Shown: positions 24,201 to 36,526 of the stretch, in pieces
Numbering within the stretch: the first letter of the stretch is position 1
How the letters are laid out: each line of letters starts with the position of its first letter
Source: Aphidius gifuensis
Lineage: Eukaryota; Arthropoda; Insecta; Hymenoptera; Braconidae
Reading direction: 5' to 3'
DNA length: 64,000 nucleotides
NCBI RefSeq assembly: GCF_014905175.1
Contig: NC_057791.1
Location: 22,048,537-22,112,536 of the forward strand
Translations under genes and position numbers: made by a program
The notes under the pieces: generated by a model
Told to the model about the DNA's origin: nothing
What the model saw: only the letters and a program-made list of their open reading frames with translations
Database searches by the model: none

Positions 24201-27200
24201 CTATTCACACTCCAATATCACACTCCAAATTTTCATATAAACTTTATTTAACAATAATAATAATTTTTAATTAATTTATTATCATTTTATCCTTCCAAAA
24301 ATAAAATGAAAAAATAAATGAAATATTTAAAATTCAATTAAAATTCGAATAAATAAATAAAATGTCAAATGTTATAATAAAAAATTTTATCTAACAATAA
24401 ATTAATAGCAACAATTTCGAATTAATTTATTGACATTTTAATACTGCTCCAAAATGAATATAAATAAATAAAATATTTAAAATTAAATTCAATTGAAATT
24501 TATTTTTTTATTAGATCTCTTTAACTGTGATAATAATAAAATTGTCAAACGACTGACAACATTGCCAATAGTTTTTACTAAAGCACTATTTACAACTTGA
24601 TAGAAAATCAAACAATTAGAAGAAGAAAAAAAAAAGAAATATATTTCTTTGGACACAAAAGAACGAGCGCAAGGCATTAATTCACGACAAAGTCTTAATC
24701 TCGCCTGATTCCCTTGTGCATTCACTCGACTTTCATTTGAAGTTTCTAGTTGGTTTGAAATTTGAAGGGGGACATTAGGGGGAAATATAAAAAAAATAAA
24801 ATAAAACGAGATGGTCGAATCACGCCCGCCTAAGTCACGTACTTGATTCACTGGATATTCCATTGGTAGTCCAGGATGTAACAAGCAAACAGTCAAAATA
24901 TAATAATAAAAAATACTTTATATATACAAGAAAAATATAAATAAAAAAACAAAATCAAATAAATAAATCGTAAATTTTATAAAAGAGCAAAGAAAAATAA
25001 ATTTAATAAGAAAAAAAAAAATTTCGAAACGTCGGTTTCGATTCGAGATGGGAATACAAAGTATCCTGGCACTTGAATTTTTTTTTTTTTCTATTTTCCT
25101 CTTCCCATGGGTGTTGAAAAAATATTATAAATAAATAAAAATAAATATAAAAAAATAACAACGATAAGGGACATTGACATGTCTATTTGAAAATTCAATC
25201 TAACTATTATTCAACTAAAATTTTCATATCATACAAAAATAAATAAAATAACAAAAAAAAAATATTTAAAATTATTTTACTCAATATTTATTTAAATAAT
25301 AATAATAATAATAACATAATGTTAAAAAATATTTAATATTCAAAATTTCTTTTGTATTTTTTCAACCACTTGAAAAAAATTTTAAATCAGATAATAAATA
25401 AATCATCTTTATGTTTTTTATTCAAATATGAAAAAATTTTCTCTCAAAGAATTTTCATTGTTATAATTTTTCTACTTTTTTTTTTCTTTATTAATAAGTG
25501 TATTTTTTTCTTTTTGATGGTAACAGGCGGTTTAACACGCGCTGGTTAATTTCATATTCTCTCTGGCTAAAAGTAAACCGTGGAAAATAAATTTTCACTT
25601 TGGCATTATTCATATGGTGTGCTGTTAAGAATTTCAATGGCACTTTTCTTCTCCATTATCTATAAAACATTATCATATAATAATACAAAAGAAAAAAAAT
25701 TTATTTAACCCGCTGACAAAATGTGTATATTACTAGAAAAAAAATATATATCACATTGACAATTGAGAAATTCATTGGTTTATATATAAAAACCATGTCG
25801 CAAAAGATAAAAGAAAACTATTTATTTTCTCAAATCCGCATAGCCTCCTTTTTTTTTCAAACCACCCTATGACTTTTTCACTGGTGATTTAACCCCCCAA
25901 CCACCAACCCTTTTCAATTCAAATACTATTTATTTACTCGTGCGTTTGTGAGTGTGTTTGTGTGTATTTTATTATTGTCGCTCTTCCGATAGGTCGATGT
26001 ATAACACCGCGCGAAATCTCAGAAACTATACAAAAACGCCAATATATACAAAAAACTTTCACAACATATTTTCTATAGATTTGCATATGTATGCAATATT
26101 GAATAGTTTGAATGTAACACAACTGTCGATATATCTGTCAACCAATTGTCATTCAATATACATTTTATTATAAAAAAAAGTTCATTGTACTTATTCAAAT
26201 ATATCTGCATTAATTTTAAAATAGAAAAATTTAAATTTCCATTAAAATTATTGGAGTATATTAATGTAATTTAAATATTTATTTTTATAATTTAGTACAA
26301 ATTAAGTTTTTTCTTTTTTTGCTATTTAGATTGAGTTTAATTTTTGACATATTGTCATTTTAAATTTAATTAGTTTATAGTTTTAATTTGGGAATATTTG
26401 GAGTGAAATTTTTTCGATAATTTTTGAAATAGCTTAATTTAAATTAAATGTTAATTAATAAAATATTTGTCAAATATAATTATAGCAAAATTTAATATTT
26501 TGTGTAATTTTTAATTAAATTAAATGATTAATGTTAACTTTTTTTTAATAAAAATATTTTTAAATAGGATTTTCTAAATGTAAAAATATTGCTCTAATTA
26601 TTTTTTGTAAAAATTCGATTTCTAAATCGATAAATGTATTGTTAATTAATTTTAATAATAAAAAAATTTACCTTGTATTTTTTTCAGCGTGAAATTAAAA
26701 AAAAATTTCACGTAAATATCCAAAATATAAATAACGTTAAAAAATAATAATTAAACAAAAAAAAACACACTGTATAAATTTTAAATTAAATATTTAAATT
26801 AAAAAATGAATTTTTAACTTTATAGTTTTTTTTTAAATATAAAAATATTTAATAAATTAAAAAGAATTTTTGACTTTGATATTGGTTTATAATATGAAAG
26901 TGGTTTATAACACGACACGTTTGATCATTCACGTGTGAGCACCAGAGCGGCTTTTTGGTTCAACGTCGTTGGATAGACTGGATCCGAACAAGCACGCCAG
27001 AATTGAGAGAAGCATGGTTTAGCAAGCGACGCCAGCGCGGGATATGTGTGGTTAAATATATATATATACAAAAAAGAGAGTTGTGAAAGAGGAGAAAAAA
27101 AAAAAAAAATAATTAAAAATAAATAAAAATGAGTAAAAGAGGGAATGAAAAATAAGGCTCGCCCGTTGACCCTCTTCAATTCCACTTGCATGTTATGCCC

Positions 27201-30200
27201 CATTCCAATTATCCATAAATTAACAAAATCAAATATATAAATAAATTTTATCAATGTTAAATAATACTTGTTGTTTTTCTATTATTTAAGAAATACATAT
27301 TATTTAAATTATTCAAGTTAGCTCTATATTAAAAACAAAGTTTGTAAAACTTTATGAAGTCGCTTCATTTGGCTGAATGATTTGGGAATAATTTAATATA
27401 GTTTATGAAAAAAATTTCATCCAAACTTACTCTTGGTAAAGAAAATATATACGTAAAATCACTGAAAGTTTCAATTACTGAGGAATTTTTGATGAATTTA
27501 TAAAGAAATTTATTTTACCAAAAAAAAAGTGGAGAAAGTGCTAAGAAATATCTAAAGATTACTTTAGAAAAACTCGTTAGAAAAATCATGCAAGACAAAA
27601 ATCATCGAGTTTTTAACATTATTAATTAATAATAAATATAAATTATTTAAGAAAAAATTTTTTTGGAACTTGATACTCATATTTTTCGTAAATTGAATGA
27701 AAAAAAATTTTAAAAATTGAATTTTTTATTGCTCAAGATTTGTTTGTGTAAATAAAACATTGAAATATATAATTATTATCAATTAGTTTTTATTATTTGA
27801 ATTTTTGCCAATTTTTGAAAGGATAATATTGGCATTTTTTTTTTGCACAGCATATTCCTGTGGGAGACGGGGACCACACGCGATTTCACGTTCGATTAAG
27901 TTCACCCTTGAGAACTGGTGCCAAAGCTACAAAATCAAATGGCTACGGAATTCGAGAAGAAGAAAAAGATAAAGACCAAGCCAAAAATAACAAACACAAA
28001 AAAAAAATTATATGTATAAAAAAATACATATGATATATAAATAATATAAAAAAAGGGAAATGTTAAAAAAATAAAATAAAGAATAAGATGAAAAAGAAAA
28101 TAAAATGAGATAAAAAGGATTGAGGTTGAAAAATAAAAAAAATGAAAAATAAATTATTTAGTGAGGTGGAATATATATATAAAACAAGAATATGAAATAA
28201 AATTTATTATTTCATTTTTTCTTTATTTTAAATATTCGTTTCTCCCAAAAAATTGACTTAAAAAATTTAAAATTAAATTTAAATCAATTATTCTACAATT
28301 ATATGTCATTCATTTTTACTAATCATATTAATTTTTAATTTATTTTAATTATTCATAATCGATCATATCCTTATAATGAATCAAATATTAAAAAAAAAAA
28401 TTATTTTCACTGTATCCAAGATCTTAAATTAACTGGAGCTACATTTTTTTTTTTTAAATTAAAATAAAAACCAAATGAATAAACTAAGTAATACACTGTA
28501 AAAATAACCACAATACAATTTTTTATTGTTATATTTAAAAATATCAAATCATGTTATTATATAATACAAATTTTTGTAAATAATTAATCTGTATTTAATG
28601 TTGGTGATGATGATACAATACAGAAATTGAGTGCATTGTGCAAATTCTTGCGACGAAATTATAATGATGCTCTAAACGAACGTGTCAAAAGAGATAGCTG
28701 TGATGAGATGGGGTTTGTAAGGACAATATAGATTTAGGATGTGTGTATTTAATAAATATGTGGACTACATTTAATGAGGTCCAAACATCCTTAATTACTA
28801 CTTTGATTGTTTTGATAATTCAGGTTGAAACTCAGCCCTCAGGCAACTCAGGTTGCCGCTTGGGGTTAATTAAAAATTATAAATATTTAATATATTTAAA
28901 AGTACATTATAATAACTAAAAAATGCATATTAATATATTATAAATTAATAATAATAATGAGGAGGTTATAAAATTCATATATATTTTGTTTTTTTATCTT
29001 TAAATGTCTGTCTACTTTTAATAGTTAAATTATGTATTCTGCACACACAGCACGTTTTTGCAATTTCTATATCACAATTATTCACAAAACTTAGTAAATG
29101 AGAATAATACTATCAGATAAAATTACAATTCAATTATCAGGATATTCATAAAATATATTATTTAATTAAAATTTAAATTGTTCAGAGTGTAATTAGTGAT
29201 TTGACGCTTCAATTGATGCTGCGGCAAGCAATATTCCAGTTTTTTTTTTACACTAAATTTATTATTCAATAATAATTGTTCTTCGTTATTCAATTATCAA
29301 ATGTACATGTATGTCTGTTAGTTTTACTTGAAATTTATCATTTTAAAACAATTGAATAATTAAATAATTAAATGGATTTTTTTAAATTGTCTTATTTAGT
29401 TATTTTCTCGTTATTTTTAAAAATTCACATTTATTTTCCCTCGTAATTATTTATTTTACAATTTACACATAAAATAACCAAGTGTTTAATTTTTTTATTA
29501 AATTAAAAACCCAATATTATTAAATCAATATTTTACTCTAAAATTCATTTAAACAATTAGCATTTTTTTTTTAAATTTTTATAAATTTCTATACGAAATA
29601 ATTTTCTCGCTATTTTATTTTCAATGCATATCTTGTAAAGCTTCTAACATATTTTTTTTTTTTTAATATACTTTTTCATGATTTTTATTCTTTTTAGTTT
29701 TTATTATTATTATTGTTTTTTATTTCTTTTTTTTTTTTCGTTCATTATTTTTCCATAATGAAAGTCGCTTTGAAAACTCTGTGGGTAAAAACTTTTTGAA
29801 AGCTATAAAAAACTTTTAGCAATACAATTTTTTTTTTGTTTTCGAAATTTTTTTTTCTATACATACTTATATCAACGAAATTCTGTTGAGTTAAAAATAT
29901 TATTATTGTGTATTTATTATTTGTTGAGATACTTTATAGATTGATAAATCATTTATGAAAAAAAAAACAAAAAAATTATTATTTTTTTGTTTTATATTAC
30001 TTCTAATTTATTACACTTTACAAAAAACTAAAGCAACAAAAAATTGGTAGAGAAAAAAGCAGAGTTTTTAATTTAAAATAAAAATAATAATAATAATGAT
30101 AATAATAACAATAATAAAGGTCCGGAATTCCTGTGAGGTGGTTTCATTCAAGTCAAAAAGGGAAAGAAACATGAAGATAGAAGTAGCCTGATAAAAAATG

Positions 30201-33200
30201 TAAAAATAAATAAAAATGATAATAAAAATGAAAGAATTAAGTATATATAAAATAAAAAAAAAAAATTTATTTAAAAAAAAAAGTGTTAAGAGGTGAGGTG
30301 AGAGACCGTTGGAGGCCGAGGTAAACTTGCTCCAACGATTCTTGAAAAGAGGAGGAAAGGCCCCACTGACCGACATTCCCATTACCACTTCTTCCTGATT
30401 CTCCGGATGTTACACTCTCTGATTAAAAAAAAATTATTTAAAAAATAAAATTGATTCATATATATATCCATTTATCATAATAATATTACAAAATAATCTC
30501 AACGATATAAAAATTCAAAGATAGTAATTATTTTTTTTTGATTAATATAATTTTTAAACGATAGTAAATAGAACATTTATTGAGCAATTACATTTAGCTC
30601 AATTAAATTGTATAAACTTTAAATGACTCTCGTAATAAATACCTGTTTTTTTTTTATTTTTCATTCATATTTTTTCTATCAATATTTATTCCGTCGTTCA
30701 AATTTTCATTCAATTTTTTTTATCATAAATAATAATCATCATGAATATCTATTTGATACACAGCCAGGTGTTTTTTTTTTTTTTCTGCATTTCAATGTAG
30801 AAAATATGGAAAAAAAAAATACTTTTACATTGCGATAAACTAATTTTTTTCTTTTCATATAAAATATTGTATAAGCAACAAAAAACTTTTATGAAAAAGT
30901 TGAACTTTCAATCGGGCTTCCTGTCAAAAAAAAAAAAACTTTTGACCAGATTTTTATTTATTTATTTTTGTTAAATCCATTCATGCTGAATATATATTAT
31001 TTAAAAAAAAAAAATATATTCAATATATAAAAATATAGATTATACATCAAAACCAAATGTTGATAGAAAAAATTTTTTTCTATATATTCAATGATCAAAG
31101 AGGCCATTTGGCAGTAACCCAATAGAATTAAAAAATTTTTATTTTTCAAATAATTGTTAATTCATTCAAATTAACAACAAAATTATAATTTTTTTTTTCC
31201 AATAAATAAACTTTAAAAAATTACCCAAGTATGTAAATTTAAAAAAAAAAAAATTTTTTTTTTTAAATTTTTTTAAATATCCCAGCAATTTTTCTTTCAA
31301 GAAATGAAAAATTTTCAACACCTGACTCGATAAAGAATTTCATTATTTTTCAAAAAAAAAAAAAAAAAAAACTATAATATATAAAATTAAAAAAAAAAAA
31401 AAAAAAAAAATTGAATAATGATTTTTACAAAATAAAAAAAAAAATCGATTATATGGAAATACGCCAGGAGGCCAGTGATGATCGGTTTTTGTAAGTTAAC
31501 TATTTTTTAAAATTTATTATTATTATAAATTTTTTATATGTGCATGAACAATTTACGAGTTTCCGTTATAAACTGATGCCAAAATCGTTCAAGTGTAGAA
31601 TGAGGTGGATAGAGAAAGAGGGTAAATATATATACATATATAAAGTTGTGTGTCTGTCGTTTTATCGATCGATAAACTATCCTTCGTAATTTAGTTACGG
31701 CAATGTAGATAAGGGGAGGTTGCTGATGAGGTGGATGAGGTGAATGAGGAGAGGAGGCTGGTTAGGCTGAGTAAAACGGAATTACCGTTAATTGCAATTA
31801 GGGTGGGCTTGGGCATATCGAAAATTTCACGCTTAACGAAATAGCCTAAGGGGGGTTTGTGCCAAAATTGGGGAGAGGTAAAAGAGGACCAAGTTTTAAT
31901 GGGACAGGGGACAAGAGGCATACATAGGGACTCTAAAATTATAACGTCTGGTTTTTACAATTTACCGGAAGTTAAATACTGCAAGGTTCGTTGAAAATTT
32001 GAAATTCTTGACTTGGTTAATTCAAGCCAACCGGAAATCTTATATATACTCAGCAAAGTTCACTTTGTCGGTTGTATTTTTAAACTTGTCATCTTATCAT
32101 ATTCGACACTTTTACTTTAATGTTTTATACTTATCAACTTGTTCACTTGAATTGTTACTGAATTATTATTGAATAACTAAAACATTTAACTTTCATTATT
32201 TTTCTTTTTTATTTGAATGTTTATTTATTTGTTTTTTTTTTTAATTGTTTTAGTTAATTTAATTTGCAGTTTTTTAAATACAATAAATTGACAGTTTTTT
32301 TAATTTATTTTGTAACTGGGTTTATTGTACTTTGCTGTAATAAAAAATGTTATTTATATTCATGTAAAATTTGGTAGTTTAATATTATTTGACTATGTTT
32401 ATTTACTTAGCAAATAGCAACTTGGAATATTTAATTTATTTTGTATCTTCATATTGAATAAATAATAGTATTTATTTTTTGAAAAATAAAAATCTTGAAT
32501 ATGAGAATATTAAATTTATATTACTTTTATTTTCATTTACATAAATCGTGTATGAAAAGGAAAATTAAAATTTTTTTCAAAGAAAATAAGACAGTTATTT
32601 TTATACGTATACAACATTAAAAAATTTATATTATTAGTTTTAAATTTTTTACTAATTATTTAAAAATTCTACTTGTTTGTTTTTCACCTTTTTTTTAGTC
32701 AAAAAAATATTTGATGATTACTTGATATTTGTTTTACTTTTCTTTATAATTTTTTTTTATTTAATCAGCTTGCAATTATAAAGTCAATCAACAAATATTA
32801 TTACCATTATTATTTTCATTTAAAAATCATTTTTGACTCGGCTACTGTTGATGATATATTGAACATATGTATGTATATGAAATTTTTGATGTTGGAAATT
32901 GTTAAATTGTTGGTACTCTCGAGAGACTCTTACGGATGTTTGCGGATTCATCAAATTGGAAATCAGGATTTATCTGTCGAAATAGTTATGGAATTGATGC
33001 AATACCTGCCACTGACATAAATGCATCACATAGAAATCTAAATAATTTTAAAATATCAATCAAAATAAAAAAAATAAATATCCCACAAGTATTGATTATC
33101 TAGAATTTTAAATTCTTTTTTTCTTTTTTTTTCTATTAAACAGGAAATAAAATAAGTTTGATTGAAAATAACAAAAAAAAAATTGCACGGATAATTTGCC

Positions 33201-33603
33201 TAAATGAAGAATAAAAAAATTTACCTAAATGAGAAGTAAAAAAAAATTTACAAACGCAAATTTCATTGTCATTTTAAAATTCATAATATTAAACGTATAT
33301 ATATATTTTTAGTTTCTTATCTTGAATTTAAAACAGCTGGAGTTGAAATAATAATAAAAAAAAAAAAACTTTTTAAAATTTTCTTATCTTTCTTTGTGAC
33401 TTGGTTTTATTTCTCGAATTAATTTATTGTCATTATTGAAATATATGTTAAATTAATGATAAAAATGTCGAGATTAAATTAATATATTTCAAATCAAATA
33501 TTTAAAAATATCTATAGTTTAATTAAATGATAATAAAAAAGATAAATATTAAATTTATTAAATTTAAAACGTAAAAAAAAAACAATAATAATATAATTAT
33601 TAA
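18269..33603. other. Gene desert with GC-richer islands
   Basis: About 15 kb without a recognisable exon on either strand. Open frames of 60-135 codons here lack family similarity and are mostly Phe/Ile/Lys-rich translations of homopolymers. Islands of more balanced base composition stand out near 21360-21660, 22190-22660, 22990-23160, 24640-24870, 25850-26150, 26915-27200, 27850-27965, 28600-28870, 30110-30420 and 31540-32080. They are candidates for enhancers, non-coding transcripts or exons of an unrecognised gene. Confidence 0.55.
19320..19530 (-). promoter_or_regulatory. Candidate promoter or 5' exon upstream of the multi-inhibitor gene
   Basis: A block of higher complexity than its surroundings lies 1.1 kb upstream of the first coding exon. 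On the minus strand it includes GAGTCAGTGAACTG, which contains the arthropod initiator core TCAGT near 19506. I could not find a matching downstream promoter element or a clear donor. Assignment is positional inference. Confidence 0.3.
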
Positions 33604-34411
33604 TTATAATATTTTAATATCTGAACAAGTACGAAACGTTTCTTGTGGACCACAACCAACAGCTCCAGTTTGATTTTTACATATACCCCACGAATTGGCA
33701 GTTACATAATTCCATCTCAAGGAACAATGTTGACAAGTTAAACCAGCTGGTAATACTAATCCAATATCAAATTCACGACTTTCATTTGTTGGAAGTTTCC
33801 ATTGTAAATTACCATCAATTGTTTCAACTGGATGATTATCAAAGCATTCATCATTCTCAATGACATTAATATCATCAAGAGAACAAATTGAAAATTCAAA
33901 ATAACCACGATGATTTGCTGTTATTTTTACAGTTGCAATAAATTCTTGTCCTTCTGTATAACTGAAATAACAAATTAAAAAATTATTTATAAAAAAAAAC
34001 ACAATGATTTATTACCTATAAATATTTTATATATAATTAATTAATTAATTACTTTTTAACAATAACACCAGTTCCATAGTATCCACCATTTTCATTTTTT
34101 CTTGGTACTGAATCACGATAATCATCACCACAAGCACCACATTTACCATGATTAACACTGTGATGAATCTTTTATTTAGAAAAAAAATATATTAAACTTT
34201 ATCAAATTATAAAAAAAATTAATTAATTAATTACATTTGCACCACCACAATAATTGGCATTGTCATCATAATTTACAGGTGTATTAAATCCCAGTCTCCA
34301 TGCACTTCCACGATTAACAGGATCCATGAGCATTCCATGACAATAAATATATGATATATTTAATATAACAACTAATGAATAAATTAAATAATTTATCAAC
34401 TTTTTTTTCAT
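33604..34411 (-). CDS. AA15 lytic polysaccharide monooxygenase, copy A
   Basis: Three exons: 34411-34235, 34168-34053 and 33961-33604, joining in phase to 216 residues. Residues 1-24 form a signal peptide ending YIYC, so the mature protein would begin HGMLMDPVNRGSAWR with the N-terminal His that forms half of the copper histidine brace. The second copper His is predicted at about His115 in NHRGYFEF. Other family marks are NYCGG, KCGACGDDY, YYGTGVIV, HCSLRWNYVTANSWG and the C-terminal QETFRTCSDIKI. The family oxidatively cleaves chitin or cellulose with copper and a peroxide or oxygen co-substrate, outside the cell. The axial copper position seems to be Phe207 here. Copy B lies 650 bp upstream on the same strand. 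Substrate cannot be read from sequence. Confidence 0.9.
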
Positions 34412-35063
34412 TATAATTAATTATGTTTGAAAATTGTTTTGAGTCGTGTACTTGATGATAAATCAATAGACAATATTTTAGAAAACAATTCATTTTATAT
34501 AGCTGATAGTGTTGATAAAAAAATATATTTTATCTGATTTTAATCATTTTATTTTTTGTGTAAATGATAAACTTGATTGTAAGAATTTTGACAAATATAT
34601 TTCTTTGTTGACAATGAATTTCTTGTGATAAATACAATCGTCATTGATAAGATCTTGACAATGGAAAATATACTTTATGACAAATCACTTCCTTTGCCAT
34701 TTTTTGCCTTGATAATATCAACTGTTTTTTTTTTTTGAGTTAATTAAAAGATGAAAACTTTTTATATTTAAAAATTAATCATGTTATACTTTGTTGTTAT
34801 TTAATATGATGAACAATTTAATCGTATTTTGATTTATTGGAATGCAACAAATATATTACATACTGATAAAATTAAATGATAATTATTTCATAAGCCAATT
34901 GATTGTAATTTTTTTTTTATTTTCTAGTTAAAGATAAAACAAAACCTCGGCTCGTGTCATTCAATTGCATCATAATTTTTATAAATAAATAAAACAAATT
35001 AATAATTGGAAAGTATATTTATTTTATTATTATCAATTTTCAAAGAATTGTTTATTTTTTTTG
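34412..35063. other. Spacer between the two LPMO genes
   Basis: AT-rich spacer of about 650 bp holding the 3' end of copy B and the presumed promoter of copy A. No additional exon seen. No clear TATA or initiator element stands out from the background. Confidence 0.5.
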
Positions 35064-35774
35064 TTAAGCACTGATAATTTTTACATCTGCACAATTACGA
35101 TATGTTTCTTGATTACCACATCCCATTTTACCAACTCCATCATCACACATTCCCCAATTATTACCAGCTCTATAATGCCATCTCAATGAACAATGATTGC
35201 AAATTAAATTTTTTGGTAAAACAACACTGGCAGTATAATTTTTATCATGTGAATTACTTGTAACAGGATATCTACGTTCACCAGAAGCAAGATATAATTC
35301 TTCAAAACATTCTTCAGTTTCAGGCTCATTATTTATCAATTGACACAAGGAAAATTCAAAATATCCTAAATGTGCTGTGGCAAAATGTATATCAACTGGT
35401 ATCACTGTGTTGGCTTTGTATCTGTATGATCGAAAAAAAAATATATTAATACAAGATTATAAATTAATAATGAAAGAAAAAATAGATACTAACGTTCGAA
35501 CAATAACACCGGTTCCATAATGTCCACCATTTTCATTACTTCTTGGTTGTTTTTGAGAATAATCATCACCACATGGACCACATTTTCCTTTATTTTGCTG
35601 GTACTGTACTCCAACACCACCACAAAAAACTTCAGTTTCATCGTAATTTGTTGGTGTTGAAAATCCATGGCGCCAAGCATTACCACGAAATGGTGGATCT
35701 ACCATCATTCCATGTCCATTTATTTTAACAATAATGGAAATTAATGCAACTACAAAATAATTAAAATACATCAT
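35064..35774 (-). CDS. AA15 lytic polysaccharide monooxygenase, copy B
   Basis: Two exons: 35774-35494 and 35421-35064, giving 212 residues. The signal peptide (residues 1-20, ending VKING) is followed directly by HGMMVDPPFRGNAWRHG, so His21 becomes the N-terminal copper ligand. The second His is about His111 in TAHLGYFEF. Conserved segments are FCGGVGVQ, KCGPCGDDY, HYGTGVIVRT, CSLRWHYRAGNNWG and QETYRNCADVKI; the axial position is Tyr201. Copy A has an additional phase-0 intron after NYCGGAN; copy B is continuous there, while the second intron position (after GTGVIV) is shared. The genes are tandem paralogues with clearly different proteins, so the duplication is not recent. Secreted copper oxygenase acting on chitin or a related polysaccharide is the family inference. 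Confidence 0.92.
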
Positions 35775-36526
35775 TTTTTATATTTATCTCAACTTGTTAG
35801 TATTATGATGATTAAATGATATTAAAATTTCATTTTATACTTACAAAATTCAAGTAATATAAACACTGGAAATATACAATTGTTTTCATTTTCAAAGTAA
35901 TTAGCAATATAATAATAAACAAAGAGAAATTATTTTTAAAAAATTATTATTTTAAAAACAAAAATTAATCAATCATTTAAGATAATAATAAAAATTAATA
36001 AAACAAGTTAAAATTAATTTTTCAATAAGTCATAAATCAAATAATAACACAAGTGTTAATTTAATTTTTCTTAAATTATATTTATTTTCATAATATTGAC
36101 AAAAAAATTAACATTTTGCTCAATAGATCAACACTAATAAAAAAAAAAAAAGTGTAGTTTATTGATTTTTTTTTTTAACTCATACAGATAATAAAAATTA
36201 ATTTTAATTTAATTTTACATTTATTAACAGAAAAAAAAACAATTCATAGGAATGAAAAAAAAACAGTACAAATATTTTTCCCCAAGAATTTGGAAAAAAC
36301 ATCAAGTAATAATAATAAACGTTTGATAATAAAAATATTATCTAAACGTGTCGGAGTATGTTTAAAAAAAAAAATATAACGAAAAAAAAAAAAAAAAAAA
36401 GTGAAGAAGCATCACATGATGGAAACGATGACTAATAATAATCAGAATGTAAAAAAAAAAAAAAAGTTAAGTAAACGAAACGTGTTAATCTAACATCTAG
36501 AAATATGATTTTTTTAATTTTTTTGT
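35775..36526. other. Intergenic spacer upstream of LPMO copy B
   Basis: AT-rich, about 750 bp, containing the presumed promoter of LPMO copy B and the 3' untranslated region of the acidic protein gene. A minus-strand gtaag-type donor near 35840 could mark a non-coding 5' exon of copy B. No other feature seen. Confidence 0.4.

Noticed and set aside
24489..24896. 135-codon minus-strand open frame
   Set aside because: No recognisable domain, a Phe-rich homopolymer translation in the middle, and no start context or splice support.
31691..31921. 76-codon minus-strand open frame in a less AT-rich block
   Set aside because: The open frame follows from a purine-rich + strand; no family similarity and no gene context.
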